A stretch of 64,000 nt of DNA, taken from NCBI RefSeq assembly GCF_002754375.1, contig NZ_PEFF01000001.1, positions 5,349,501 to 5,413,500 on the forward strand, in the 5' to 3' direction. Under the pieces are notes generated by a model that saw nothing but the letters and a program-made list of their open reading frames with translations, was not told the origin of the DNA and searched no databases. Below are positions 1-7,714 of the stretch, in pieces. Both the position numbers and the translations under genes were made by a program. Source of the stretch: Variovorax sp. 54 (GTDB lineage: Bacteria > Pseudomonadota > Gammaproteobacteria > Burkholderiales > Burkholderiaceae_C). Numbering within the stretch: position 1 is the stretch's first letter; the number at the start of each line of letters is the position of its first letter.

Positions 1-522
1 CGCGCCGTTCACCGAGAGGTTCAGCGTTCCCGAACGGATGTGCCCGACCTTCGCCACCGGATGGATCGGACCGCAGGGCGCCGAGTGGTCGAACGACTTG
101 CCCTGTTCCCACGGCAGGCCGCGCTTGTTGCATTCGCGCTGGCGGTCACGCCGGGTCATGTCCAGGCCTGCGGCGTAGCCAAAGACGTGGCCCAGCGCTG
201 TGTCGGGCGACACGTTCGATGCATCGCTGCCGATGGCCACGACGAGTTCGAACTCGAACTGGAAGTCGTCCGTCAGCGTGGGGTAGGGCACGCGCCCGTC
301 GGTCACCACGGAGTCGGACGGCTTCTGGAAGAAGAACGGCGGATCGCGCTCGTCGCCTTCCTTCATCTCCCGGATGTGGGCCAGGTAGTTGCGGCCCACG
401 CAGTAGACGCGGCGCACCGGAAAGCGCTGGTCGCTGCCCACGATGTCGATGGAGATGGGCTGGACTTGAAGGGCGTCGCTACGGGTATCGGTCGCGCGCT
501 CGGCCGTCGGTTGGGGGGACAT
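1..522 (-). CDS. Fumarylacetoacetate hydrolase family protein (partial, C-terminus outside window)
   Basis: The reverse strand is open from an ATG at 522 to the left edge, giving the first 174 residues of a protein whose end lies outside. The segment RVYCVGRNYLAHIREM and the following FFFQKPSDSVV, with FEFELVVAIG about 25 residues later, are the usual N-terminal landmarks of the FAH fold, where the metal-binding acidic residues of the FELVV region sit. The family cleaves or hydrates acylpyruvate-type products of aromatic-ring breakdown (fumarylpyruvate, acylpyruvate, 2-hydroxyhepta-diene-dioate). It reads divergently from the AraC-type gene at 645, 122 bp away, so that regulator probably controls it. 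The family assignment is secure; the substrate cannot be named. Confidence 0.85.
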   Translation of the reverse strand, partial: MSPQPTAERATDTRSDALQVQPISIDIVGSDQRFPVRRVYCVGRNYLAHIREMKEGDERDPPFFFQKPSDSVVTDGRVPYPTLTDDFQFEFELVVAIGSDASNVSPDTALGHVFGYAAGLDMTRRDRQRECNKRGLPWEQGKSFDHSAPCGPIHPVAKVGHIRSGTLNLSVNGA

Positions 523-644
523 GGGTTTGTCTCTCTGGATGGTTTGGAAAGGAGTGGCTAGAGTCTAGGAACGAGGCCTTCTCACCTCAACGCGCAGGCT
601 TGCGCAAAGATATGCAATCCTTGCGATCTTGAGATCGACTCTTC

Positions 645-1622
645 ATGCCACCCACGCCTTCCCCCGACGAATTCGTGCCGCCGCCCCGCGCCGGTGCCGC
701 GCGTGCCGCCATCAGCAACTACACGATGGCGGCGCGGGCACAGCGCGCCTATTTCGGCATTCACGACCAGAGCAACTGCCTGCCGAATCCGGTGCCGCAC
801 CGGCACGAGTACTTCCAGATCTACGTCAACACGCGGGGCGAGACCACGCACTACATCGGCGGCAACCAGCGCGCCATCGGCGCCGGCACGGTGAGCTTCG
901 TGCTGCCCTTCCTGGTTCACTACATCCCGAACGCAGCCGACGGCGTGTTCCATGTGATCAACATCAGCAAGGACTACCTGCTGCCGTCGCTGGATCTCGA
1001 CGTGTTCGAGCTGTCGGAGGTGCCGCTTTCACGCGCGCCCGAGCTCGCGCCTTTCCGCTTCCAGCATTGCCTGGATTTCCGCTTCGACGAAACCGAGACC
1101 CGGCAGCTCCAGGAACTGTGCGAGCGCATGGCGCAGGAAGCGCAGCGGCCGCCCGGCGAAGACACCGCCAGCCACCTGCTGATTCGCAGCCATCTGCTCC
1201 ACCTGATCGGCATGGTGTGGCGGCGCTATGGCGAGGAGTTTCGCAACTGCGAGGCGCAGGGGCTGGCCCTGCAGTCGTACCGGCCGGCGGTGCTGCGCTG
1301 CATCCGCCACATCAGCCGCAACCTCGCGCAAGAGTTGAACCTGGCGGACGCGGCGCATGCGAGCCATGTGTCGCCCACGCACCTGGCTCACCTGCTGAAG
1401 AGCGAAACGGGCAAGACCTTCCTCGAGTTGGTGACCGAACGCCGGATCGAGCGCGCCAAGACGCTGCTGGTCTTCACCGGCGCCTCTGCGGCGGAGATCG
1501 GTGAAAGCACCGGCTTCGGAGAGCCGACGCAATTCGCACGCCGTTTCGGACAGATCGTGGGGGCGACGCCTTCTGCGTACCGGCGGCAATTTCAGCGAGG
1601 AGGGAATCGGACGTGGGACTGA
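645..1622 (+). CDS. AraC family transcriptional regulator
   Basis: 325 residues. The N-terminal half (about residues 45-150) looks like a cupin ligand-binding domain, with a PHRHEYFQIYV segment near residue 50. The C-terminal hundred residues (about 215-315) hold the two helix-turn-helix units of AraC proteins: the stretch around LADAAHASHVSPTHLAHLLK is the first recognition unit, and EIGESTGFGEPTQFARRFGQIVGATPSAYR is the classical second unit. It is divergent from the FAH-family gene and convergent with the amidase gene (18 bp between stops). It probably senses an aromatic or carboxylic acid and activates the divergent gene; this is inferred from position only. Confidence 0.9.
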   Translation: MPPTPSPDEFVPPPRAGAARAAISNYTMAARAQRAYFGIHDQSNCLPNPVPHRHEYFQIYVNTRGETTHYIGGNQRAIGAGTVSFVLPFLVHYIPNAADGVFHVINISKDYLLPSLDLDVFELSEVPLSRAPELAPFRFQHCLDFRFDETETRQLQELCERMAQEAQRPPGEDTASHLLIRSHLLHLIGMVWRRYGEEFRNCEAQGLALQSYRPAVLRCIRHISRNLAQELNLADAAHASHVSPTHLAHLLKSETGKTFLELVTERRIERAKTLLVFTGASAAEIGESTGFGEPTQFARRFGQIVGATPSAYRRQFQRGGNRTWD

Positions 1623-1640
1623 CGCAGGCGGTGGTCTGCG

Positions 1641-3191
1641 TCAAACGACGGGGACCGCCGATCCGTCCGTGGGCACGTGGGCGCATCGATCATCCGGCGG
1701 CGCAGTCACGATCGAATCGAGTGCGGGTTCGGCCGTGCGAAGACGCGCGAGATCGGGGCGCGGCCGACGCAGTCGCGGGTCGGTTGCGAAGGCCTGCTCC
1801 ATCGCCTGCGCGGCGGACAGCAGCGCGAGGTCGCCGCGGAAGCGCCCCACGACCTGCAAGCCGAATGGCATGCCGGCCTCGTCGGTCCCGCAAGGCAGGC
1901 TGATCGCAGGGTGGGTCGTCAGCGTCACCACATAGGTCAGTGCGAGCCAGCGGTAGTAGTTCTCCTGTGGTCGGCCGTCGATCTGCGCCGCGTGCGGCTG
2001 CGTCCAGGGAAAGGGCGATACCGGCGTCGTGGGCGACAGCACCAGGTCGTAGTTCTCGAACACGTTCTGAAAGCGCTGCAGGATGCGCGTCTGCTCCGCC
2101 TGTGCCCAGGCCACGTCCTGCAGGCTCATGCGCGCGCCCATCTCATAGTTGCTGCGCGGGTTCGGCCCCAGGCTTTCGGGGGCGCGTTCGTAGGTATCGC
2201 GCATGCCGGCGACGAAGGCCTCTGCGCGCAGCACATCGAAGCAGCGGTGCACATCTCCCAGGTCGAAGTGCACCTCGTCGCAGGCCGCAAAGAGCCCGCG
2301 CACGGCGGCCACGCGATCACGCATCGTCCGGCGGATCGCCGGGTCGACGTCGCACTGCCCGAAGTCCGTGGTCCAGGCCACGCGAAGGCGCGACAGGTCC
2401 AGCGGCGCGGGCCGCAGAAAGGCCGCCGCATCCAGCGGATAGCTCAAGGGGTCGCCCGGATGCGGGCCCGCCGTGGCCGCGAGTTGGAGGCAGGCGTCGG
2501 CCACATCCCGTCCCATGGGGCCGACCACCGAGATCGGCGACCAGCCCAGGGTCTTGCGCACGCTGGGCACGATGCCCGGCGAAGGCCGCAGGCCCACCAC
2601 GCCGCACTTGGCCGCCGGGATGCGCAACGACCCGCCGGTGTCGGAGCCTGTGCACAGCGGCAGCATGTCCAGCGCCAGTGCCGCGGCCGAGCCGCCCGAG
2701 GAGCCGCCGGCGTTGAGGTTGGGATCGAAGGGGTTGCCCGTGGCGCCCCAGACCGGATTGCGGCTGTTGGCACCGGCGCCCATCTCGGGCACGTTGGTCT
2801 TGCCCACCACGATCGCGCCGGCTGCGCGCAGGCGGCGCACCAGTTCGATGTCCTTTGAAGGCACATGGTTGCGCAGTGTCGGGGAGCCCATGGTGGACAG
2901 CAGCCCGGCCGTCGGCTCGAGGTCCTTCACGCCCAGCGGCAGACCGTGCAGCAGGCCCAGCGGCTCGCCGCGCATCACGGCCTGCTCGGCGGCGCGGGCC
3001 TCGCTGCGGGCACGCTCGTAGCAGGTGGCGGTCACGGCGTTGACGAAGGGGTTGAGTTGCTCGATGCGCGCGATGCAGGCGTCGAGCAGTTCGACCGGCG
3101 AGAGGGCGCGCGTGCCGATCAGCCGCCGCAGTTCGACGGCGGAGAGTTCGACGAGCGCGGAGGAGGAGGGGGAAGAAGAGAAAGGGGTCAT
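1641..3191 (-). CDS. Amidase (amidase signature family)
   Basis: 516 residues, typical length for the family. The Ser-cisSer-Lys triad is visible: Lys89 in GLPLGVKD, the cis-Ser near 164 in AGGSSGGSAA, and the nucleophile Ser188 in TGSDTGGSLR. The enzyme hydrolyses a carboxamide to the acid and ammonia; relatives include GatA, AtzF and aryl-amide hydrolases. GatA itself is unlikely because gatB and gatC are absent and the neighbour is a Bug solute-binding gene, which ends 21 bp upstream on the same strand, suggesting one transcript. No signal peptide is seen, so it should be cytoplasmic and act on an imported amide or amide-linked compound. Confidence 0.88.
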   Translation of the reverse strand: MTPFSSSPSSSALVELSAVELRRLIGTRALSPVELLDACIARIEQLNPFVNAVTATCYERARSEARAAEQAVMRGEPLGLLHGLPLGVKDLEPTAGLLSTMGSPTLRNHVPSKDIELVRRLRAAGAIVVGKTNVPEMGAGANSRNPVWGATGNPFDPNLNAGGSSGGSAAALALDMLPLCTGSDTGGSLRIPAAKCGVVGLRPSPGIVPSVRKTLGWSPISVVGPMGRDVADACLQLAATAGPHPGDPLSYPLDAAAFLRPAPLDLSRLRVAWTTDFGQCDVDPAIRRTMRDRVAAVRGLFAACDEVHFDLGDVHRCFDVLRAEAFVAGMRDTYERAPESLGPNPRSNYEMGARMSLQDVAWAQAEQTRILQRFQNVFENYDLVLSPTTPVSPFPWTQPHAAQIDGRPQENYYRWLALTYVVTLTTHPAISLPCGTDEAGMPFGLQVVGRFRGDLALLSAAQAMEQAFATDPRLRRPRPDLARLRTAEPALDSIVTAPPDDRCAHVPTDGSAVPVV

Positions 3192-3212
3192 GGGTTGCGT
3201 GAGGTGTCGCGC

Positions 3213-4235
3213 TCAGTCGGCCTGGATGTTGGCGCGCCGGGCGACGGCACGCATGAGCGGCAGTTCGTTTTCGATCTGCGCGCGCGAGGCGGCCGCCCCG
3301 GCGAAGGCCGGCTCCGCGCCCTGGAGCTGCAGTGCGGCCTTGGTTTCGGGCATGGCGATGACCTTGGCGAGCGCCTTCTCCAGCCGCTCGCGCACCGGCG
3401 CAGGCGTGCCCTTCGGCGCCACGAGCATGATCCAGGTGTCGGCATCGACCTCGGGGTAGCCCGCTTCGGCGAAGGTCGGGACCTGCGGCAACTGGGAGGA
3501 GCGCTGTCGGGTGGTCACGGCGATTGCCTTGACCTTGCCACCCTTGAGTTGCGGAATGGCGGCAGTGACCGTGTCCACCGAGAACGGCACCTGTCCGCCG
3601 ATCAGGTCCGTCATGGCCGGTGCGCTGCCCCGGTAGGGCACGTGCATGATCTTCGCGCCCACGGCCTGCAGGATGATTTCGCCGGTGAAGTGCGAGGAGG
3701 TGCCCGCGCCGAAGGAGGCGTACGAGTACTTGTCCGGCGTTGCGCGCACCGCCGCGGCGAACTCCTTGACGTTGCCGATGGGCACGTCCTTGTTGACCAG
3801 CAGGATCAGCGGGATGCGCCCGACGATCGCGATCGGCTCGAAGCTCCCGAGGGCGTCGTACGACAGGTTCTGGCGGATGGCCGGGTTCATGGTGAAGGTC
3901 GAGCCCGAGCCGAGCAGCAGGGTGTAGCCGTCGGGCGATGCCTTGGCCACGAAAGCGGCCCCGACGGCCGTCCCTGCACCGGGGCGGTTGTCGATGAGCA
4001 CCGGCTGCCCCAGTTCCGTCGACAGGCGCTGGCCGACCAGACGTCCCACCGTGTCCGCGCTGCCGCCGGGCGGGTACGGCACCACCAGCGTGACCGGGCG
4101 CACCGGGTAGGCCGACTGCGCCAGAGCGGGCGCGGCCGTGCCGAGACATGCGGCCAGGCCTGCCAAGCCCGCCAGACCTGCCAAGACGGCGCAGCACGAT
4201 CGCCGGTTCAACGCGTGAGGACGGGGAGTGTTCAT
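3213..4235 (-). CDS. Bug-type tripartite tricarboxylate transporter substrate-binding protein
   Basis: 340 residues from the ATG at 4235, chosen because it is followed at once by a basic segment, a hydrophobic Ala/Leu/Gly run and an AQS cleavage site. The mature protein begins YPVRPVTLVVPYPPGGSADT and continues with IDNRPGAGT, HVPYRGSAPAMTDLIGGQV and PTFAEAGYPEVDADTW, all hallmarks of the Bug family of periplasmic binding proteins. Such proteins bind small carboxylates or amides for TctAB-type permeases, but no tctA or tctB is nearby, which is common for orphan Bug genes. It precedes the amidase in the same orientation and diverges from the LysR gene 112 bp away. Confidence 0.92.
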   Translation of the reverse strand: MNTPRPHALNRRSCCAVLAGLAGLAGLAACLGTAAPALAQSAYPVRPVTLVVPYPPGGSADTVGRLVGQRLSTELGQPVLIDNRPGAGTAVGAAFVAKASPDGYTLLLGSGSTFTMNPAIRQNLSYDALGSFEPIAIVGRIPLILLVNKDVPIGNVKEFAAAVRATPDKYSYASFGAGTSSHFTGEIILQAVGAKIMHVPYRGSAPAMTDLIGGQVPFSVDTVTAAIPQLKGGKVKAIAVTTRQRSSQLPQVPTFAEAGYPEVDADTWIMLVAPKGTPAPVRERLEKALAKVIAMPETKAALQLQGAEPAFAGAAASRAQIENELPLMRAVARRANIQAD

Positions 4236-4347
4236 CGACAGATCCTGCGGTAGAGGGAAGAGGGCAAATGCTGGCGGACGTCCTGGCTTGTAGCAAGCAC
4301 AATGATCGGAAGGTTGCGTTGCTCCAGACGCAACGCAGAGAGCGCCG

Positions 4348-5316
4348 ATGAAACCCTCCACCGTCAAGCTGTCAGCCGCCAAAAAAGCCGGCGCACGCGC
4401 GAGCCGTCCGATCAACCAGCGCGTGCTCCAGGAGGAGTCGATGCGCTACTTCCTGGAGGTGGCGCGCGTCGGCTCGGTCACCGAAGCGGCTGCACGGTTG
4501 AACGTGGCGCCTTCGGCCGTGAGCCGCCAGATCGGTCGGCTGGAGCGCGAGCTCGACACCCTCCTGTTTGAACGACGCGCCCGCGGCATGGCGCTCAATT
4601 CAGCCGGCGAGCTGCTGGCGGATCACGCGCGTCGGGCCTGGTTCGACATCGAGCGCGTGACCGACGACATCCTCGCGCTGCGTGGGCTGCGCAAGGGCGA
4701 GGTGCGCCTGGCCGCGACGGAGGGCTTCGCCTACGAGTTCCTGCCGGCCCTGGTGGCTGCGTTCCAGGCGCGCTGTCCCGGCATCCGCTTCTCGCTCGAC
4801 ATGTGCGTGCAGCGCGAAGTGGCGCGCCGCGTGCGCGAAGGCCTGGTCGACCTCGGCGTGACGGTGAGCCTGGGCTCGGAGCACGGCCTGGACGTCGAGA
4901 TCCGATACCCCTCGCCCGTGCGCGCGATCATGTCGCCGTCCCATCCCCTGGCCACGCGGCGGCAGGTGTCGCTCGCGCAGGTGGTGAACTACCCGCTCGC
5001 GTTGCCGGCCGGCACGTCGACGCTGCGTCAACTGCTCAACATCAGCTGCGCCCGCCAGCGCCTGCCGCTCGAGGCGGCCTTGACCAGCGACCACCTCTAC
5101 CCGCTGGTGCACTATGCAGCCCACGGCCAGGCGGTGACTTTCTGCGGCGAGCTCGCACTGCGCCAGCAACTGGAGAACCACACGATCGTTGCACTCCCCT
5201 TGCGCGACCGCGAGATGAACGAGCGGCATTTCGAGGTGCAGAGCATGGCCGGTCGGCGCCTTCCCGATGCGGCGCGCGCTTTCGTCGAACACCTGCGCGA
5301 AGTGCTTTGCGCTTGA
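4348..5316 (+). CDS. LysR family transcriptional regulator
   Basis: 322 residues. After a basic 28-residue extension, the winged helix-turn-helix occupies about residues 30-90 (MRYFLEVARVGSVTEAAARL, then NVAPSAVSRQIGRLERELD), followed by a type-2 periplasmic-binding-like sensor domain. It is divergent from the Bug-amidase pair, the standard geometry for a LysR regulator and its target, so it most likely controls uptake and hydrolysis of the amide substrate. An alternative start at the Met at residue 32 would remove the extension; 4348 is retained because the frame is open and coding-like from there. Confidence 0.9.
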   Translation: MKPSTVKLSAAKKAGARASRPINQRVLQEESMRYFLEVARVGSVTEAAARLNVAPSAVSRQIGRLERELDTLLFERRARGMALNSAGELLADHARRAWFDIERVTDDILALRGLRKGEVRLAATEGFAYEFLPALVAAFQARCPGIRFSLDMCVQREVARRVREGLVDLGVTVSLGSEHGLDVEIRYPSPVRAIMSPSHPLATRRQVSLAQVVNYPLALPAGTSTLRQLLNISCARQRLPLEAALTSDHLYPLVHYAAHGQAVTFCGELALRQQLENHTIVALPLRDREMNERHFEVQSMAGRRLPDAARAFVEHLREVLCA

Positions 5317-5444
5317 GGCCAGGCACGGGCGCATCCAATGCATCAGGGCCGACAGGACTTTCCCCGAGGCATCTCGTCATGAAGGCCGGGCATACTCGCG
5401 CGCCCCTCAAATTTCCATAACAACAACGCCAAGAAAAGAACGAC

Positions 5445-6062
5445 ATGTCAGGACACGGCTTTCATGTGCACGGCCCGCACGATCACGAACTCGAACATGC
5501 CGCTTCCAGCGGCCATGGCCACGGGCATGAGGGCGCGGCTTCTCCCGCAGAGGGCATGAGCACGACGGGCAGGATCGCGGTGATCACAGCGGCCATCGCG
5601 ACCGCGGGTGCGATCTTTTCGTACATGGGCGGGGCCACGCAGGCCAACGCCGGTCTCTACAAGAACAACGCGGCCATCAAGAAGACCGAGGCCTCGAACC
5701 AGTGGAATTACTTCCAGTCGAAAAGCACCAAGCAGGCGCTGGCCGAGTTCGCACGCGACACCGCCACCGACGACGGCCGCCGCCAGGGATGGGAGAAGAA
5801 GGTCACGCGTTACGAGCAGGAGAAGACGGACATCCAGGCCGCTGCCAAGAAGCTGGAGGACGAAGCCGGCCGCTGGGACGCGCAATCCGAGGAGCAGATG
5901 CACCAGCACCACCGCTGGGCGCAGGCCACCACGGTGTTGCAGGTTTCGATCGCGCTGGCGGCCATTGCGCTGCTCACCCGGAAGAAGTGGGTGGAACGCG
6001 CCATGTACGGTGTTGCCACTGCAGGCGTGGTGATCGGCGCACTGGCCGCGCTGCACATCTAG
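5445..6062 (+). CDS. DUF4337-like membrane protein with histidine-rich N-terminus
   Basis: 205 residues. The first 35 residues carry about ten histidines in GHGFHVHGPHDHE- and SGHGHGHEG-type runs. A membrane segment follows (about 42-62), then a charged, probably coiled-coil stretch (about 70-150), then two membrane segments near the C-terminus (about 158-177 and 186-203). The arrangement of one helix, a long soluble coil and two helices fits DUF4337, a family of unknown function. The His-rich tail could bind metal, but no metal-transport gene is adjacent. It stands alone, after the LysR gene and convergent with the response-regulator operon. Confidence 0.7.
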   Translation: MSGHGFHVHGPHDHELEHAASSGHGHGHEGAASPAEGMSTTGRIAVITAAIATAGAIFSYMGGATQANAGLYKNNAAIKKTEASNQWNYFQSKSTKQALAEFARDTATDDGRRQGWEKKVTRYEQEKTDIQAAAKKLEDEAGRWDAQSEEQMHQHHRWAQATTVLQVSIALAAIALLTRKKWVERAMYGVATAGVVIGALAALHI

Positions 6063-6131
6063 GGGCAGCCTGGCGGGCGCCCGGACGATGCCGGCCTTGG
6101 CGAAGCCTGGCGTTCACGGGGGCGCTGCCGC

Positions 6132-6947
6132 TCAGATCAAGCCTGTGTGAACCGCGAAGTTCACCGCCTGCGCGCGCGAATGCACGTGCAGCTTCTTGTA
6201 GATGCTCTTGATGTGCACATTGACCGTCTGGCCGGTGATGCCGAGCCTGGCACCGATTTCCGCCGAGGCGTAGCCCGACGCCACGCAGCGCAGGACCTCG
6301 CTTTCGCGCGGCGTCAGCGTCATGTCGCGCGGCGGCGGTCTCGGCGGCGGGGAGGCGTATTCGGCGAACGGTTCGCCGGGGTGGTAGTCCAGGCGGTGCA
6401 GCAGCCGCCGCGTGAGCCGTGGCGTGATGGCGGCGCCGCCGTTCACCACGTGCAGCACCGCATCGGCGAAGCTTTGCAGCCAGGCGTTCTTCAGCAGGTA
6501 CCCCATGGCACCCAGTTCGAAAGCGCGCAGCACGTGGGCATCGTCCTCGAGCGAGGAGATCACGATGACCTCGCTGTTGCGGTGCAGGCGGCGTGCCTCG
6601 GCGATCAACTCGAAGCCCATGTCGTCGCCGAGCTGGAGTTCGAGCATCAGCACGTCGAAGGTGTGCGTGGCCAGCAGCCTGCGCCCCTCGCGAACGCTGT
6701 CGGCCTGGCCTTCGAGCTGGATGCGCAGGTCCGACAGTAGCTCCTGGGCGATCACCCGGCGCATGTACTCGTCGTCGTCGACGAGCAGCACGCGCACAGG
6801 CGAGTGCTCCTGGCCCACCAGGAAGTCCGGCCACAGCCTCGCGGCCGGCGCGCAGACACCGGCGGAGGCTTTGTCGCCAGAACTGATGAGCCTGTGATCC
6901 ACCATGTGCTTGCCCCGGTTGGCGTGAGCGACGGATGCCGGTCGCAT
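6132..6947 (-). CDS. LuxR/NarL-type response regulator with Glu at the phosphoacceptor position
   Basis: 271 residues from 6947; the Met at residue 15 (6905) is an alternative start. The receiver begins near residue 51 (VRVLLVDDDEY, acidic pocket present). The conserved phosphorylated Asp is replaced: the strand reads FDVLMLELQL, with Glu103 where the neighbouring regulator has Asp. The switch serine (VISS) and Lys (YLLKN) are kept. The C-terminal LuxR helix-turn-helix (LTPRESEVLRCVASGYASAE onward) is intact. It is the last gene of a three-gene operon after the kinase and a second regulator. A Glu at this site often mimics phosphorylation, so the protein may be constitutively active or phosphorylation-independent; that is inference. 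Confidence 0.9.
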   Translation of the reverse strand: MRPASVAHANRGKHMVDHRLISSGDKASAGVCAPAARLWPDFLVGQEHSPVRVLLVDDDEYMRRVIAQELLSDLRIQLEGQADSVREGRRLLATHTFDVLMLELQLGDDMGFELIAEARRLHRNSEVIVISSLEDDAHVLRAFELGAMGYLLKNAWLQSFADAVLHVVNGGAAITPRLTRRLLHRLDYHPGEPFAEYASPPPRPPPRDMTLTPRESEVLRCVASGYASAEIGARLGITGQTVNVHIKSIYKKLHVHSRAQAVNFAVHTGLI

Positions 6948-6989
6948 CGAGCGCGGGCTGGAAGACGAAAAAAAAAGGTCGGGCGCGTG

Positions 6990-7679
6990 TCAGTGCGCCA
7001 TGGCGTCGAGCTGATGCTTGACGGCGTAGATGTACAGCTCAAGCCGGTTCCCTACGCCGAGCTTCTGGTAGATCGACGTGAGATGGTTGCGCAGCGTGTG
7101 TTCGGTGACGAAGGTCTGCTCGGCCAGGGTCTTGTTGGAGGCGCCGCTGCCGCGCACCACGGTGCGGACGATGTCGCGCTCCTTCAGGGTCAGGCTGGCC
7201 TGCTTGGCGGACTCGGGGTCGACCTTCGGCGGTTTCTTCACCGAGGTGAGCTCGCAGAGCACGCGGCCCATGGTCGGGGCGTCGACGCAGAGTTCGCCGT
7301 GGTGCACGCGTTCGATCGCCTCGAGCACCTGCTCGGCCGAGGCGTCCTTGCGCAACACGCCGCGCGCGCCGCGCAGCACCGCGAGGTCCAGGGTGCGCTG
7401 ATCGCGTTCGCCCGTCAGCACGACGACGCGCGACACCTCGTTCGACAGCAGCTGCGGCAGGATGTCGAGGGCGCAATGGCCGTCCAGGTCGAGGTCTAGC
7501 ACGATGACGTCGGGGGCCAGGCGCTGCGTGTGCGCCACGGCTTCGTCGCAGCAACCGGCGGTGGCGACGACCTTCATGCGCGGCTGTTCGCCGTCGATCA
7601 GCCGGGACAGCCCCCACAGCATGGTCTGGTGATCGTCCACCAGCAGGACGCCGATGGGACGGGCTTCTTCGGTTTGCAT
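6990..7679 (-). CDS. LuxR/NarL-type response regulator
   Basis: 229 residues from the ATG at 7679; an upstream in-frame start would add 27 Arg/His-rich residues and is rejected because the ATG at 7679 is followed directly by the receiver (PIGVLLVDDHQTMLWGL). The phosphoacceptor Asp is in DVIVLDLDLDG, the switch Thr in VVVLTGER and the Lys in GVLRKDAS. The C-terminal helix-turn-helix (LKERDIVRTVVRGSGASNKT, then LRNHLTSIYQKLGV) is of the NarL type. It lies 35 bp after the kinase gene and 42 bp before the Glu-acceptor regulator, so it is the probable cognate partner of the kinase. Confidence 0.92.
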   Translation of the reverse strand: MQTEEARPIGVLLVDDHQTMLWGLSRLIDGEQPRMKVVATAGCCDEAVAHTQRLAPDVIVLDLDLDGHCALDILPQLLSNEVSRVVVLTGERDQRTLDLAVLRGARGVLRKDASAEQVLEAIERVHHGELCVDAPTMGRVLCELTSVKKPPKVDPESAKQASLTLKERDIVRTVVRGSGASNKTLAEQTFVTEHTLRNHLTSIYQKLGVGNRLELYIYAVKHQLDAMAH

Positions 7680-7714
7680 GAGGCGCTCCTCGGGGTGTCG
7701 TCGTGCGTTGTTGC

